Shown: positions 48,352 to 60,115, numbered from the stretch's first letter. The stretch: DNA of 64,000 nt from Alnus glutinosa (GCF_958979055.1 NC_084897.1:22999628-23063627), one strand, 5' to 3'. Made by a program: numbers and translations. Notes: generated from the sequence alone by a model not told the origin.

Positions 48352-48985
48352 TGATGTATCGTTTACCCAAGGTAAAAAGATGGAAGCCAAATTCATCAGC
48401 TCTCTTAGAAAATGAGCAAAATGTTATACAAGTTGATAGTTCAAATATTGTTATTTATCATATTGCTCCGGCCAATTCGATATCGTCGAGATGCAATTCA
48501 TCCCATTGAATATTAAATTTATAGGCAAAAGATTTAAAATTAAATCCCGAGTTACTGAGAGGAAATTTTCACAAGAGAACAAGACCAGATCATGTAAATT
48601 TCCATTCCATTAACAAAATGATAGTTTGAAACAAGTTGAGTTACTGTTTGATGTGTTATGCTACTTCCAAAATAACTTTGAAATAAGTTGCATTTAGTGC
48701 ATGACAACCACCAACTACTTTTTCTTCCTAGACAACAATATGCCACCTAGTACCATGGGTCAAGGATCTTTCAATATGAAATGATCAGTTGATTTTATGG
48801 TCACGATTTAAAATTGATATATCTAATAGTATAAATACTTTCATATTATTTTAATTTTTTAAAATATGTGTTAATATTAATTTCATGTATACCGTTAGAT
48901 ATATCAACTTTAAATTATGACCATAAAATTAAGAGGATGGATCGTAGCTGTCGAGGCGACACTAAGCAGAGAGAGTGACAGTGAC
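45794..48985. other. Intergenic spacer with unassigned repeat remnants
   Basis: Up to about 46240 it is the duplicated peroxidase downstream region, with a T-tract (about 45929-45948). The stretch 46700-47360 is GC-richer and, on the minus strand, has LTR-like features (TATATAGAGGG and a tacacaatcattctctta block); it may be a decayed LTR but no ends were found. A (TA)n tract lies near 48320-48352. About 47450-47720 contains an open frame of 118 codons with no family resemblance. No gene is supported. Confidence 0.45.
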
Positions 48986-48988
48986 TTC

Positions 48989-48996
48989 TTTAAATA
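48989..48996 (+). promoter_or_regulatory. TATA box of the small secreted-protein gene
   Basis: tttaaata lies 116 bp before the chosen start codon. A four-codon upstream frame (ATG at 49021, stop at 49033) would fall within the leader. Confidence 0.5.
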
Positions 48997-49111
48997 GAAA
49001 AGCTTGGTACTATTAAATAAATGGGCATTGGCTAAGCTTTCTCTTCATTGTGACAAACAGAGAGAGATAGCTGAGAGACTGAAAGTGAGAGAGCATTGCT
49101 ACGGTATTGAG

Positions 49112-49411
49112 ATGGAGAAAGTTGCTAAGGTGCTGCTGATCCTCACCATGCTGTTACTGGTCTTCTCATCAGACGTTGAAGGAGGAAGGCTACTCAAGAG
49201 CAAGGAGCAGGTCGACCACCCACAGACCTTTCTTGGAAATGGAGGCGGCATTGGCGGGCCGCTTCGAGGGTTCATTCCAAGCCCTGGTTTCGGTGGGGCC
49301 GGCGTTGGTTCTGGGCCGTCAAGCTTTTGTGCCATCTTCCCAGCAGGCTGTGTCCCAATTCTGCCCACTATCCCTGGTGGTTCCATTGGTGTTGGCTCAC
49401 CGCCACCATGA
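49112..49411 (+). CDS. Small secreted Gly/Pro-rich protein (99 residues)
   Basis: Predicted secreted protein of unknown function. The ATG at 49112 gives a classical signal peptide (MEKVAKVLLILTMLLLVFSS, residues 1-20, cleavage near DVEG/GRLL). A short basic segment (GRLLKSKEQ), a Gly-rich middle (GNGGGIGG, GFGGAGVGSG) and a two-cysteine hydrophobic C-terminal segment (FCAIFPAGCVPI, then PTIPGG...GSPPP) follow. There is one exon with a TATA box at a suitable distance, and G-rich codon use differs from the surroundings. I do not recognise the family. It may be a cell-wall glycine-rich protein or a peptide precursor. An upstream in-frame extension to about 49004 has no ATG. Confidence 0.75.
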   Translation: MEKVAKVLLILTMLLLVFSSDVEGGRLLKSKEQVDHPQTFLGNGGGIGGPLRGFIPSPGFGGAGVGSGPSSFCAIFPAGCVPILPTIPGGSIGVGSPPP

Positions 49412-49984
49412 GAGAAGGACCTGGTAGATGGGGCTTGTTTTTAGGTTCTCCTAGTTTGCAATATGTGCTTTGTTTTCTTCTTCTTTTTGTTTTGCTTGAG
49501 TGTTTGCTTTTTGATAAATTTTGAGGGTCCTCAGTTGGCTTTCAAGTACTGCTGTTATGTAAACAAGCCCATCTATGACATGATCTATCTTATATATGGT
49601 TCTTAGTTTTTTTTTTTTTTTTTTTCGTTTTTTGTGGGTGCTACTTGGTTTGACATGCATGATGGTGTACGTTTCAGTGTTTTGCAACTCTCTCTAATCG
49701 TCAAACCTCAACATCATACGCTAGAAAAGAAAGAGGAAGGAAAACTAGCTTCATGAACATCCTAAATATGCATGCATTCTTGTTTATAATTGACAGCTTT
49801 TGAAGCTTCTGTATACAGAAGCAAGCAACTAAGCTAGGACTCTGCTGAGGAATCCGACTGATATTTTCCGGCTAAATGGTATCATGCCTTGGAATTTGTA
49901 CGAAGCATGCACGCCTTTTAAGGAAATCTTCAGACTTCGAGCATGCCTTGTAAGATGCAATATGCTTGGGAAAAATGTCTATTG

Positions 49985-50089
49985 CACAATAACTATATAC
50001 AACTCTATTCACATGGGGTGACCATGTGAGTGAGACCTAGCTACCATATAAGTCTCTTCTCATGTGAATAGAGTTGTATAATTATTGTG
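49985..50089. repeat. 105-bp foldback (MITE-like hairpin)
   Basis: The left arm (49985-50015, cacaataactatatacaac...) and right arm (50061-50089) are close reverse complements around a 45-bp loop. Such structures are typical of small MITEs and can be small-RNA sources if transcribed. No clear target duplication. Confidence 0.65.
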
Positions 50090-50142
50090 TATATGATTGT
50101 TGTACAAGAATTATCAGCTTTCATACTCTAGTTAGCATAAGG

Positions 50143-50277
50143 CAGGGGCGGAGCTAGGATTCAAGATTTGGGGGGGTCAAATTGAAAAAAAAAAAATTAG
50201 GGGGCCAAAACTATAAATATAACAAAATTCAGGGTTAAAATTAATTAAATTTTTTTTTTGGGGGGGGGAGACCCCTG
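50143..50277. mobile_element. 135-bp hAT-type MITE with exact 8-bp target duplication
   Basis: The ends CAGGGGCGGAG and GACCCCTG form short terminal inverted repeats. The flanks are the exact 8-bp duplication gcataagg (50135-50142 and 50278-50285), diagnostic of hAT transposition. The interior is A-, T- and G-homopolymer rich with no coding capacity. Confidence 0.85.
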
Positions 50278-50411
50278 GCATAAGGTGTACGTCTCTATTA
50301 TCGATTTGGTTTAGATATCGTAAAACAAATTATAATATATGTGCGGTAAATTTTTTCATCATCTAGATTTAAAGAGAAAGCGAAATTAAATTTGAACCGA
50401 TGAAAAGACTT

Positions 50412-50516
<105 letters not shown>

Positions 50517-51567
50517 CTTTTTTTCTTTTTTTTTTCACCGCCTAAGCAAGATCCATGCATTATTGTGATTCAAAAGACCTTGGGAAATCCATTTTCCATT
50601 TGTTTGTCAAACTAACAAGAAAATCATATTTGCTATTCTGAAATTCTATGAGAGTGGGCTTCAGTGATAGAAACCAGACTAATATTCTGTGCAGAAAAAA
50701 AAAAAAAAAGAGACTAAATATTCTATGATGATTCATAAAAGCACAATTTTTTTTATTTTTTATTTTTCTAATTCAGTTTATTAAAAAGTACCTAAATGTG
50801 TTCAAAATTCATGTGATTCCTACTTAATTCCATTAATATTCTTCAATTACGTGATCTATTACAAATGCATACATCTTTAGACACATGTATTTTAATGGAC
50901 TAAATTTGAAAAAATTCCTCGTATTCAATTTGAAAAAAAAAACAAAAAAAACTTCCATCTCGTAGAAAATGAGAAGTGCGAAATCACCAATAAATTGTAT
51001 CATTTTGAATCATAATTTCAACGTGATATCGGAATCACAAGATATGCTCATTTCTCTAGCTCGCTCTCTCCACACATATGTATATATGTATATGTGTGTT
51101 CATCATGAGTGTGTGTATATAATTTACTTTATTTCTTTTCTTTTTATTGGGCATTTGTATGAAAGAATTTGTGGGTTATGCTTGTGGTGGCACCGTATTC
51201 AATTTAGTTAGGTGAAAGGAGTGGTGGGTCGGTTAATTTATATGGGTTTTGAATGAAATGTGTGAAGGTTTTTAATTTTTTATGGGTATTGCCGTAATGG
51301 GTTCAATTTATTTTCGTTTGCTTTTATTTCTATTTGTGCATTTCCTTATTAATATTTTAAAAATCGCAGCATGCCTCATGACCAGTGGGCTATGGTGATG
51401 GAGGAAAGGGAAAATACACGTTGGGCCTTCGGCCCGGGTCTTGGCCAGTGGGCTAAGGTGATGGAGGAAAGGGTTAAAGGCTACGGTAAATAGAATGACG
51501 CTTTCACAGCATAATTCGATTTAATTAAAATACAATATCTCTTTTATTGCAGTAAAAGTAGCATCTA

Positions 51568-51572
51568 GCGGG

Positions 51573-51615
<43 letters not shown>

Positions 51616-51640
51616 GCGTGTTCGATCCACGCTCACCGCA
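51568..51640 (+). tRNA. tRNA-Phe (GAA)
   Basis: A 73-nt cloverleaf starting GCGGGGATAGCTCAGTTGG. The acceptor stem GCGGGGA pairs with TCACCGC (one G-U or mismatch-type position, as in plant tRNA-Phe), the anticodon loop CTGAAGA gives GAA, and the T-loop is TTCGATC. A and B boxes are intact. A T-run (51646-51650) follows within 6 nt as an RNA polymerase III stop. This is the canonical nuclear plant tRNA-Phe and probably functional. Confidence 0.97.
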
Positions 51641-53985
51641 TACTGTTTTTCACTCAGTTTTTTTTTTTTTTCCTTCAATTCTGCTCCGCGCCTCCGCTAC
51701 AATATAATCAGGATTAAAGACAAATAAATGGGTTTGAAGACCGACCATTATTAGTATTTAACTCATCACAACAAATAAAAAGAAGGCCACAGGAGCACTA
51801 ATAAGAGAAGATTACCAATTTTTGGATGATGAGTCCCACCAAATCCCGAAGAGCATGGCACTCTTTATTTTTTTTATGAGTGTAAAACGTCATTTCTACA
51901 CGGATTGAACAAGACTTCAATTTCGCTGATAGGCATGGCCCAATAAATTATTTATAACTGAAAGGATTCGAATCTTCGACATAATGAAAATGCCACCAAA
52001 ATCAAGACATGTACCACTTAAGCCAACCCGTGGAGTTACTCAAATCAATCTTTATTTGCACCAACCAATCTTCCATGACTTTACCTTTATTTATTTAGTA
52101 TGGTTTAGAACCAAATCAACAAAAAGAGAGCGTTTGAGAAATACAAGTGGAGAGAGATCCCATGAGTACTGGGATAGTGGGCCGGATGTGATCAAGATAA
52201 TAAATCCATGCACAAAAAAGGCATCGTTATGACATCATGCATGCTTAAGCTTCAATTAGAAAATAAGTCTCTTCTAATTTCTTTGGCATATATAAAGATT
52301 TCTTTCAAATTAAGTTAAAAAAAAATTAACAATTTCATAAAATTGCCATATGTTCGCACATACATTTTTTTTAAAAAAAATTATAGTAAAAAAACTTACG
52401 TACTATTACGAAATTAACGACCGATAGACTTGGTCCAAATCAATTTGAAGTAAACTTCTATCCATTTCTTAATCAGTACTATTGAACCAACAAACCTACC
52501 AACTTTATACTATCTCAAGCTAGCTTATTATCCAACACCTCATGAATAACCGGTTTGCCCAATGTCAAATAAATAATTATAAGATATCTATTTATGCCCT
52601 TTAATGATCAGATTTTCTTTAAATAAAAAATAAAAAAATAAAATGGAGAGGATCCTATATTCCTATTCCCCTTTATCCATAATTGTTAGGCAAAGAAATA
52701 ATGACTTTTAGTGATGGCAAGGGAATAATTGAGTTCTTGTTTGTTAACAGTTTTCAAAATACTATCATGTATTTAAAATAAAAACACATTTTTCTTAAAG
52801 TTATAAATGAACAATTCAAAACACAACATAATAATCACACGTAAACTTCAAAAAAAAAAAAAAAAAAAAAAAACTTTTGAAAACCATTATCAAACATACA
52901 CAGCTTGAAAGCAAAAACAAAAGGCAGAGAATTGAAAAGTGAACTTCACTAAAAGAGTCGAATATGGTGAGAGTGGGGGAACAAAGAAAGATATGGCACA
53001 CGTCGTTACTCTATGAAATCTGCAATAGTAAAAATTAATTTAATTATTCAAATAGATGCTTGTAAATATTACTCTCACTATACCCTATACCATATCTTAT
53101 TTTAGCTTTTTTCGGGAAAAAGATGTTTGAAATGAGTGTCACCACTAGAGTTTGCAAGAAGTCGCTAATAGCTTTTGGCCGTCGTTGCCAGAGGTCGCTC
53201 TCCATGATACAAAAACAGAGCCTAAATGACGTTACATATGTCTTTGAGAGCAATTCATGTTCAGCATGCATGATGCATATGATTTACTGATCGCAGAGTA
53301 AATTTCTAATACTATTAACTACCTGCGAGCAACTTTCTTTCGCTTTGAGTGCTATAATGTATGTATATGTATGCTCTATGGAGCTAAAGAAATATTAGAA
53401 TGACTATTTTCAATAAATTTTAATTTGGAAAAACTTCACTTATCTCTCTCGATGTATCATGGGTTTTGCAATGTCACCATCGAATTATCAAAACTTGTAA
53501 TATGAGTATTCTATTTTTCAGCCTTTTTTTATTTTTACCCTGTCATTAAAATTTACTGTTAAATCATAATAAATGATGCAAAATGATCAAAATACTCCTT
53601 CTTCTTCATTTTTTCTTTTTATTTAAAAAAAGGTGAAAATACCCATGTTTCATCAAGCCGGTCCCTAGTGGGCCTGGTTTACTTTTTATTATTCTGTCTT
53701 TTTTTCATTTTTTTTTTTAATTAAGGATAAATTTATACTTTTATAAAATTTTACAAGGATATACAAGATATTTCACCTATTAACCATTTGAATTAAACCA
53801 AAACCCTAACCGTATGAGTGAAATTAGGAAAACTAAAAAAATTTCCCCTCGCTTTTTTATAGGTAAAAAATAAAAAAAAATAAAAAAAATAAATTAAATT
53901 AGATAAGCTTTTCGGGCATTAATTCATGTTCCATGTTTTGTCATTTTAGGAAGAAGTGGGGATGTGAGGTCAGTACTCTTATTCG
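51641..53985. other. AT-rich intergenic region
   Basis: No gene, RNA gene or clear transposon recognised. It contains an A-tract (52850-52872) and other homopolymers. Short open frames (up to 82 codons) have no recognisable features. Confidence 0.5.
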
Positions 53986-53989
53986 TGAA

Positions 53990-54300
53990 GTAGTTAACAG
54001 ATGCCACTAATTCTGTGACGTCGTCTAGTGAGAATGGTGACCAACCAATCAGGATCGGCCAATAACAAAAGAGGAGGCTTCACCCTTTGTCCCTCCCTCT
54101 AAATCTACCTACCTTTTTCCACTAGCTCATGGCGTGTCCCGGTGAGTCAGCAGTCACCACCAACTCACCAACCGCGTTGGACTGCTACGTGTCTTTTCCC
54201 AACATCTTAGGAACCTCTTCACTCTTCAGCAAAGATTGATGATCAGTTTGAGCTCATAAAGCTCACTGCGGTCTGGCTCTTAGCTAGCTTTCAGCTTATA
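53990..54300 (+). promoter_or_regulatory. Promoter-like GC-richer island with no gene behind it
   Basis: About 300 bp stands out from the AT-rich surroundings. It has two CCAAT-type boxes (accaaccaatc, ggccaataac), a ctacgtgtc ACGT element, a tgagtcagc AP-1/GCN4-like motif and a pyrimidine-rich stretch. No credible coding sequence follows within 2 kb. It may be a relict promoter, a distal element of the synthetase gene at 57.9 kb or a non-coding RNA promoter. Confidence 0.3.
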
Positions 54301-54784
54301 ATTCTAAGAATTTCTTTGGATGTTGACACAAGAAGAAAAAAAAAAAAATAATAAATTTTAAGATGATTTTGATCAAATGATAATTTTAAAAATTATTTCA
54401 TTTTTTTATAGACATTTGATGGACATTTAATATACTAATAAAATAACTTTACATATCGTACATTGTTCATCTTTTTTACAAATTTAATAATTAATTTGTA
54501 AAAAAATAAAAAATGTACGAAGTACAACTAATGTACACCGGATAGAAAAATATAATTTCTCTTTTGTTTTTTTACCTTGCTTGCTTCTGCTTAAGTTTTA
54601 ATTTCCAGCATGCAAACATGAAAATTGATGCTCCTATACATATATTTTTTAACTTCATGTCAATCAGCTAGCCCAAAAAATCAACCATGAAGGTTATAAA
54701 ACAAAAAAAAAAAAAAAAACCAATGTCTAGAATCCTTGAAAGATTATGACAGAAGTTGAAGTTAATTATGGATTACAAAATTCA

Positions 54785-55325
54785 AACTGATAGGAAGTGG
54801 TAAATTTAATCACTTAATCAATACTTTAACATTCTCCCTCACGTGTGGGCTTAAACTCTCTTTTAGTAAGTGGGCATAACACGTAGAATATTTAATTAAA
54901 ATTGGAGGTAAATGAATAAGATAATGTTCGAACTCAGGACATCTACTTTAATATTATGTTAAATACTACTTGTCCCAAAAGTTTAAACTTGATAGGAAGA
55001 GATAAATTTAATCATTTAATCAATACTTTAACACTCCCCCTCACGTGTGGGCTCAAACTTCCTTTTAATATGTGAGGCCCAACACGTGGAATATTTAATT
55101 GAAATGAGAAGTAAATGAAAAAGACAGGGTTCGAACTCAAAGCCAAAGGTCCTAAGTTCAAATCTTGACTCCATTATTTACCTCATATTTCAATTAAATA
55201 TTGCATGTGTTGGATCTCACCTATTGAAATGAAGTTTGAGCTTACATGTGAGGATAAATGTTAAAGTATTGATTAAGTGATTATATTTACCTCTTCCTAT
55301 CAGTTTAAATTTTTAAGACAAGTTA
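54785..55325. repeat. Three copies of one SINE/MITE-like repeat: two direct, one inverted
   Basis: Copy A (about 54785-54960) and copy B (about 54975-55140) run in the same direction from an 'actgataggaag(t/a)ggtaaatttaatc' start through a 'ctcacgtgtgggct' core to an 'aaatgaa(t/a)aag' tail with a ggttcgaactca stretch. Copy C (about 55145-55325) is the same sequence in reverse. The ggttcgaact stretch resembles a tRNA B box. B and C together form a long foldback. Confidence 0.7.
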
Positions 55326-55329
55326 TGGT

Positions 55330-55645
55330 TTAACAGAGGGATGAGGGGCTGATATAGGCCATAGCCCCTCCCAATTCATACAAACAAAAAATTTGTTAGG
55401 TAAAAAAAACTTATAAGGTTAAAAAAAAAAAAAAAAGAAGCTTGTGCCCTAGTAACAAAATTTTTTGACCCCTCACCCTTGTTCAAAATAGTTTCTGACT
55501 CTGTCCCGATTCTCAAATATAATTAGTGTTTGGTTTTTTACTAGGAAAACATAATATAATGTGTAAAATTGTATTTCCAAAAATGAGATAATTTATTTCA
55601 TTCTTATAATATATCATATAACTATATAAGTTCTAATAATTGTCC

Positions 55646-55692
<47 letters not shown>

Positions 55693-56930
55693 GAAGACTA
55701 TTGAGGGAAGCCGTAATCTAAGCCATGAAGCCGAGAATATCACATCAGGAGTTGGTGAACTCTTAAAAACCCCACAGACTCAACCGGTAACCCACCCACG
55801 ACGGAAGGACAAAAATCCAAATAGCCAAATAGGTGGGCCTGTCGCTCTCTCCCACTGACTCCAACCAATCCCCTCCGTCAATCGACCCCCATCGAACGGC
55901 CTCAATCCCACTTCCTATATACCCGCTTTGAGATCCGGACCCCACCTCCATAAACTAAATTAAAAATAGTGTTATGATGGGAGCGTTCTCATTTTGTTTC
56001 CCATGAGCTCTCCAGTATTTGGGACTATGGAAATGATCACTCCCTCCATTTCACCACCACGATTAATTGCAAGTTAAAAGTCATTTTATATTTACAAAAG
56101 TAAAAAACAAAGACATAAGCTTTCATCAATGATCAACGGCTAAAAGAATATTCAAGTTTATTCCATTTACTTTTTATTATCTAGCTCAAGTTGAAGATTA
56201 AGCTTAATTTTTATGTTTAAGCTACTTCATCAATTTTCCAAATAAGCTTGACCATGTTTCACGTCTTCTGTTGAATTGGTTAAATTAATACAATTTTTAG
56301 TTAAGAAAATTACATATTTATCTATTCTTATTAGGGAATATTAATTAACTATCAAATGACATTTTAAATTCTAACAATAAAATCATTTACTCTTAAAAAG
56401 TGATAATTTCAATATATATCAATAAATTATTATTTTAAAGTTGCATGTATTTATTTAGGGAAAGTATCAATTTTACTATCTAAAAATATATCAAACCTTG
56501 CTTGGGTTTTTTCAATTTTGGATTGTTAAATAATTAAGTTTCAACCTTGAACTTAAACTTGATAAATTTAATTAATAAATAACCTCAAAAATTATCGACC
56601 AATAACTATTTCATAATTCACATTAAATTTTATAAATTTAATAATGTGTAATTTTTAAATGACGTGATACTTAATAAACTGTACGTTTGATGTAATAAAA
56701 TAAAATTTAAACGGTAAATTGTTCACGAGGACTTTAATTCATTCTTTGTAGTCCTATATAAATATTTAAATCTTGATAAAACTTGTATGGAATGATCAAC
56801 AAATGAGGGGAGAGCTCATGAGGCTCACGAAAGGGGCTATCTCATAGTAGCATTTTGCAATTGAGAAAAAAATCAAGACCGTCAATTCCTACTAGATCTA
56901 AGGTCGTCCTCACTCGGTCCCACTACCGTC
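55330..56930. other. Spacer upstream of the S-adenosylmethionine synthetase gene
   Basis: AT-rich with a T-tract/A-tract junction (about 55646-55692). A GC-richer stretch at about 55690-55950 contains a ctatataccc TATA-like site near 55914 but no coding sequence. The last 100 bp are the gene's proximal promoter. Confidence 0.45.
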
Positions 56931-56934
56931 TGCC

Positions 56935-56942
56935 TATAAATA
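56935..56942 (+). promoter_or_regulatory. TATA box of the S-adenosylmethionine synthetase gene
   Basis: tataaata, 931 bp before the start codon. The distance is explained by a leader intron: transcription would start near 56970, and the intron would end at the AG at 57855-57856. Confidence 0.65.
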
Positions 56943-56999
56943 CTGACCCTCCAAATTCTCAAGAAGAACCACATAGTCCCAGTCGAGAGGAAGACAAGG

Positions 57000-57856
57000 G
57001 GAAAAGCCAGGACAAGTCAAAGGTCGGGTTGCTCTTAAATCAAACATCTGGGTTTTACAATTTCCATCTACACCATGGTTTTTCCAAGCTGAATTTGTGT
57101 TTAATTCCTTGATTGGTGCTTTAATTCCTTGATCAAAGTGGTGTTTATTTTTTAATTTTTTCTTTTGAGCTGGAAATTGTTGTTGCTGGGTTAGTATGCT
57201 TGATTTTTGTGTTTATGTATTGGGATTTATGCTAGCAAAATCGCTGTTATAGGGTTCTGTAAATGCTAGTGTCAATTACTTTGAAGCAATTTGTTAATCT
57301 TTACCTTTAGTTTGGGTGGAAATGGTGCAAATTTGGTCCTTGGGTGTATGCTTATGCTTATGATTTGCTTACAGTGAAAGTTGAGAGTTGTAATGGTTTC
57401 TCTGACCGTTTATATCACTTTATTGGGTTCGAAATGACATTAGCTTCATGGGTTTTCCTTGTTATGTACCCCGGCTTTAGAATCTATTTGCTGTCTTTAG
57501 TGTTGATGCTTTCTAGATTGGTGTCAAGAATGGCTCTTTCCAATTTGTGAATATCAGAATCATATTCTCATTCTATTATTACTTTCATTTTAATATAATT
57601 CGTTCTGGAAATGTGTGGGATACTTTGCTTGTTGGTGCTTCTCAACTTTTAAATTTTTGTATAATTTGTTAAGATACTGTGCTCAGATACTTGTCTCTTG
57701 CACCGTCGTATGAGGTACTGAAGCATCAGGATTAGTTTTCATTATTTATTTTTAGCAATAGATTGATTCTTCCTTTTGTATTTATCCCGATAGTTTTCTT
57801 GGGTAACTGCTCATTCATATGGTGACATATCTATCTGTAATATTGCTCTTTGCAGC
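57000..57856 (+). other. 5' UTR intron of the S-adenosylmethionine synthetase gene (approximate left edge)
   Basis: A strong acceptor (tattgctctttgcag) ends at 57856, only 9 bp before the ATG; the junction ctttggcgaaATG is typical of plant SAM synthetase genes, which commonly have one intron in the leader. The T-rich stretch 57100-57840 has no coding potential and fits an intron. The donor cannot be fixed by eye; candidates lie between about 57000 and 57140. Confidence 0.65.
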
Positions 57857-57865
57857 TTTGGCGAA

Positions 57866-59047
57866 ATGGATACCTTCCTATTCACCTCTGAGTCTGTGAA
57901 TGAGGGCCATCCCGATAAGCTCTGTGATCAGATATCTGATGCAGTGCTTGATGCCTGCCTTGAACATGACCCTGATAGCAAGGTTGCCTGTGAGACTTGC
58001 ACCAAGACCAACATGGTAATGGTCTTTGGAGAGATCACGACTAAATCCAATGTAGACTATGAGAAGATTGTACGTGACACATGCCGTTCAATCGGATTTG
58101 TTTCCGATGACGTGGGACTTGATGCTGACAACTGCAAGGTTCTGGTTAACATTGAGCAGCAGAGCCCTGATATTGCTCAGGGTGTCCATGGTCATCTCAC
58201 TAAGCGGCCTGAGGAGATTGGTGCCGGTGACCAGGGTCACATGTTTGGATATGCTACTGATGAGACACCTGAGCTTATGCCTCTCAGCCACGTTCTGGCT
58301 ACCAAGCTTGGCGCACGCCTCACTGATGTTCGTAAGAATGGGACTTGCCCCTGGTTGAGACCTGATGGGAAAACACAAGTCACCGTTGAATACTACAACG
58401 ACCATGGTGCTATGGTCCCGGTACGTGTCCACACCGTTCTTATTTCCACACAGCATGATGAAACTGTTACCAATGATGAGATTGCTGCTGATCTCAAAGA
58501 GCATGTTATCAAGCCTGTCGTCCCCGAGAAGTACCTTGATGAGAAGACCATCTTCCATCTCAATCCATCTGGGCGTTTTGTCATTGGGGGGCCTCATGGG
58601 GATGCAGGTCTCACTGGCCGTAAAATCATCATTGATACTTATGGTGGATGGGGAGCCCATGGTGGTGGTGCCTTCTCTGGAAAGGACCCTACCAAGGTAG
58701 ATAGGAGTGGAGCCTACATTGTTAGGCAGGCTGCAAAGAGCATTGTTGCTAATGGGCTTGCTCGGAGGTGCATCGTTCAGGTGTCATATGCTATTGGTGT
58801 TCCTGAGCCATTATCAGTATTTGTTGATACTTATGGCACTGGGAAGATTCCAGATAAGGAGATTCTGAAGATTGTGAAGGAAAACTTTGATTTCAGGCCT
58901 GGGATGATTGCAATTAATTTAGATCTTAAGAGAGGTGGAAATGGGAGGTTCTTGAAGACAGCCGCTTATGGACACTTTGGAAGAGATGACCCGGACTTCA
59001 CATGGGAGGTGGTGAAGCCCCTCAAGTGGGAGAAGCCCCTTGAGTAA
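57866..59047 (+). CDS. SAMS: S-adenosylmethionine synthetase (methionine adenosyltransferase)
   Basis: Cytosolic or nuclear enzyme that makes S-adenosylmethionine from methionine and ATP, releasing phosphate and pyrophosphate. It feeds methylation, ethylene and polyamine synthesis. The 393-residue length and the uninterrupted CDS match plant SAMS genes. The N terminus [20 protein letters not shown] carries the catalytic HPDK (residues 15-18). The ATP-binding motif GAGDQG lies at 119-124 and the glycine-rich loop GGGAFSGKD at 266-274. Three pseudo-repeated domains span the full length. The reading frame is entirely intact and GC-richer than the surroundings, as expected for a highly expressed gene. 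A TATA box and leader intron lie upstream. Plants have several near-identical copies, so the number of the isoform cannot be assigned. Confidence 0.98.
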   Translation: MDTFLFTSESVNEGHPDKLCDQISDAVLDACLEHDPDSKVACETCTKTNMVMVFGEITTKSNVDYEKIVRDTCRSIGFVSDDVGLDADNCKVLVNIEQQSPDIAQGVHGHLTKRPEEIGAGDQGHMFGYATDETPELMPLSHVLATKLGARLTDVRKNGTCPWLRPDGKTQVTVEYYNDHGAMVPVRVHTVLISTQHDETVTNDEIAADLKEHVIKPVVPEKYLDEKTIFHLNPSGRFVIGGPHGDAGLTGRKIIIDTYGGWGAHGGGAFSGKDPTKVDRSGAYIVRQAAKSIVANGLARRCIVQVSYAIGVPEPLSVFVDTYGTGKIPDKEILKIVKENFDFRPGMIAINLDLKRGGNGRFLKTAAYGHFGRDDPDFTWEVVKPLKWEKPLE

Positions 59048-60007
59048 AGCTATGCAGGTGATCAATAATGTGCTTGGTCTTTGCAGCTTTTCTCGGATCT
59101 GAGAGCCTTTGTTAGTGGCTATGGTGTTTCTTTTTCTTTATTAATTTTTTTTTGCTTTCTGTAATGTTCTTCTGCTGTGTCTCTGGCCGTGTGAAAGAAC
59201 ATATCTGGAGTTGAATCATAGTTGATGAAAACATGTAGAAGAAAGCTGCATCAATATCATTACTAGATTGCCAAATGAAAGAAGAGATCAGCTGCAGAGC
59301 AGCATGAATGTATTAATGTATTTGTTTGTGAACAGCGAGATTCGGGTGATTGATCCTTTTTAGTTTTTTAATTCCTTATATGTTACTTTCTTTTCCTTTC
59401 GACATTGCCTAAACCTTTCATCCTACTGACGTACAAAATCTTGAACTGCCAGTTTGCTATGTGTTACTCGCATGCTTTTTAAATAGTGTGAACAAAAAAA
59501 CACGTGTTTCTCGCATGCTTAAATGATACATGTCACTTTTTAAGGGCACTAACTTATGCGCACAATTTAGCAAAGATGAACTGACTCTAGTTTCGTTACT
59601 GGAAGCATCCCGGTTTCTGCCCTCCCCTCCTGTGTATATGCGGATCGGTGACCTCAAAACCCGGCCTTGATCCCTTTTTCCCCATCCGTCTGTATTTGCC
59701 CAGAAAAAAGAGGGAAAAAAAACATTTTCAACCACTGACATTATATGCATATGATATCACATAGTTTACATCCAGGCATTTCTGGTATATGAAGCAATTT
59801 GAGCAGCTAATTGCTGTAAATCTCAATCTGTGTAAAGGCGTAACACAACATCTTGGCAAGGCTGTTCATGGGCATCATCATCATCATCATCATCTAGACA
59901 ATGCCTATTATCAAATATAAGTAGTGTACAGATACAATTTCTTCCACCTGAAAAATTTACATCATATCTTTTACCAAACACGAGAAATTTGTATATCATC
60001 ATTGATT
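59048..60007. other. 3' UTR of the synthetase gene and spacer between convergent genes
   Basis: Roughly the first 300 bp are the likely 3' UTR of the synthetase. The rest is spacer shared with the convergent ABCG gene (minus strand). A (cat)n run lies at about 59874-59893. No other gene is seen. Confidence 0.55.
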
Positions 60008-60027
60008 AAGTACACTGATCAAGACAT

Positions 60028-60115
60028 GTATTTGTGATATTGTTTTATTAGAGCAAATTGCTCTAATAACTTGATTAATGTATGAGATCCAAATATATTT
60101 ATTCAGGAAAAAAAA
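60028..60115 (+). mobile_element. 88-bp retroposed insert with 20-bp target duplication and A-tail
   Basis: The exact 20-bp direct repeat aagtacactgatcaagacat lies at 60008-60027 and 60116-60135. Between them is a short insert ending in an A-run, the classic outcome of LINE-machinery retroposition. The insert contains a perfect 12-bp-arm palindrome (60045-60069, ttattagagcaa / ttgctctaataa). It may be a severely truncated LINE/SINE tail or a small RNA copy. It lies in the 3' flank of the ABCG gene. Confidence 0.85.

Noticed and set aside
49099-49386. Antisense frame of 95 codons over the small secreted-protein gene
   Set aside because: It is the mirror of a GC-rich Gly/Pro coding sequence and has no signal peptide, TATA or domain.
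58088-58660. Antisense frame of 190 codons within the SAM synthetase gene
   Set aside because: It is a long shadow frame of a highly conserved coding sequence on the other strand.
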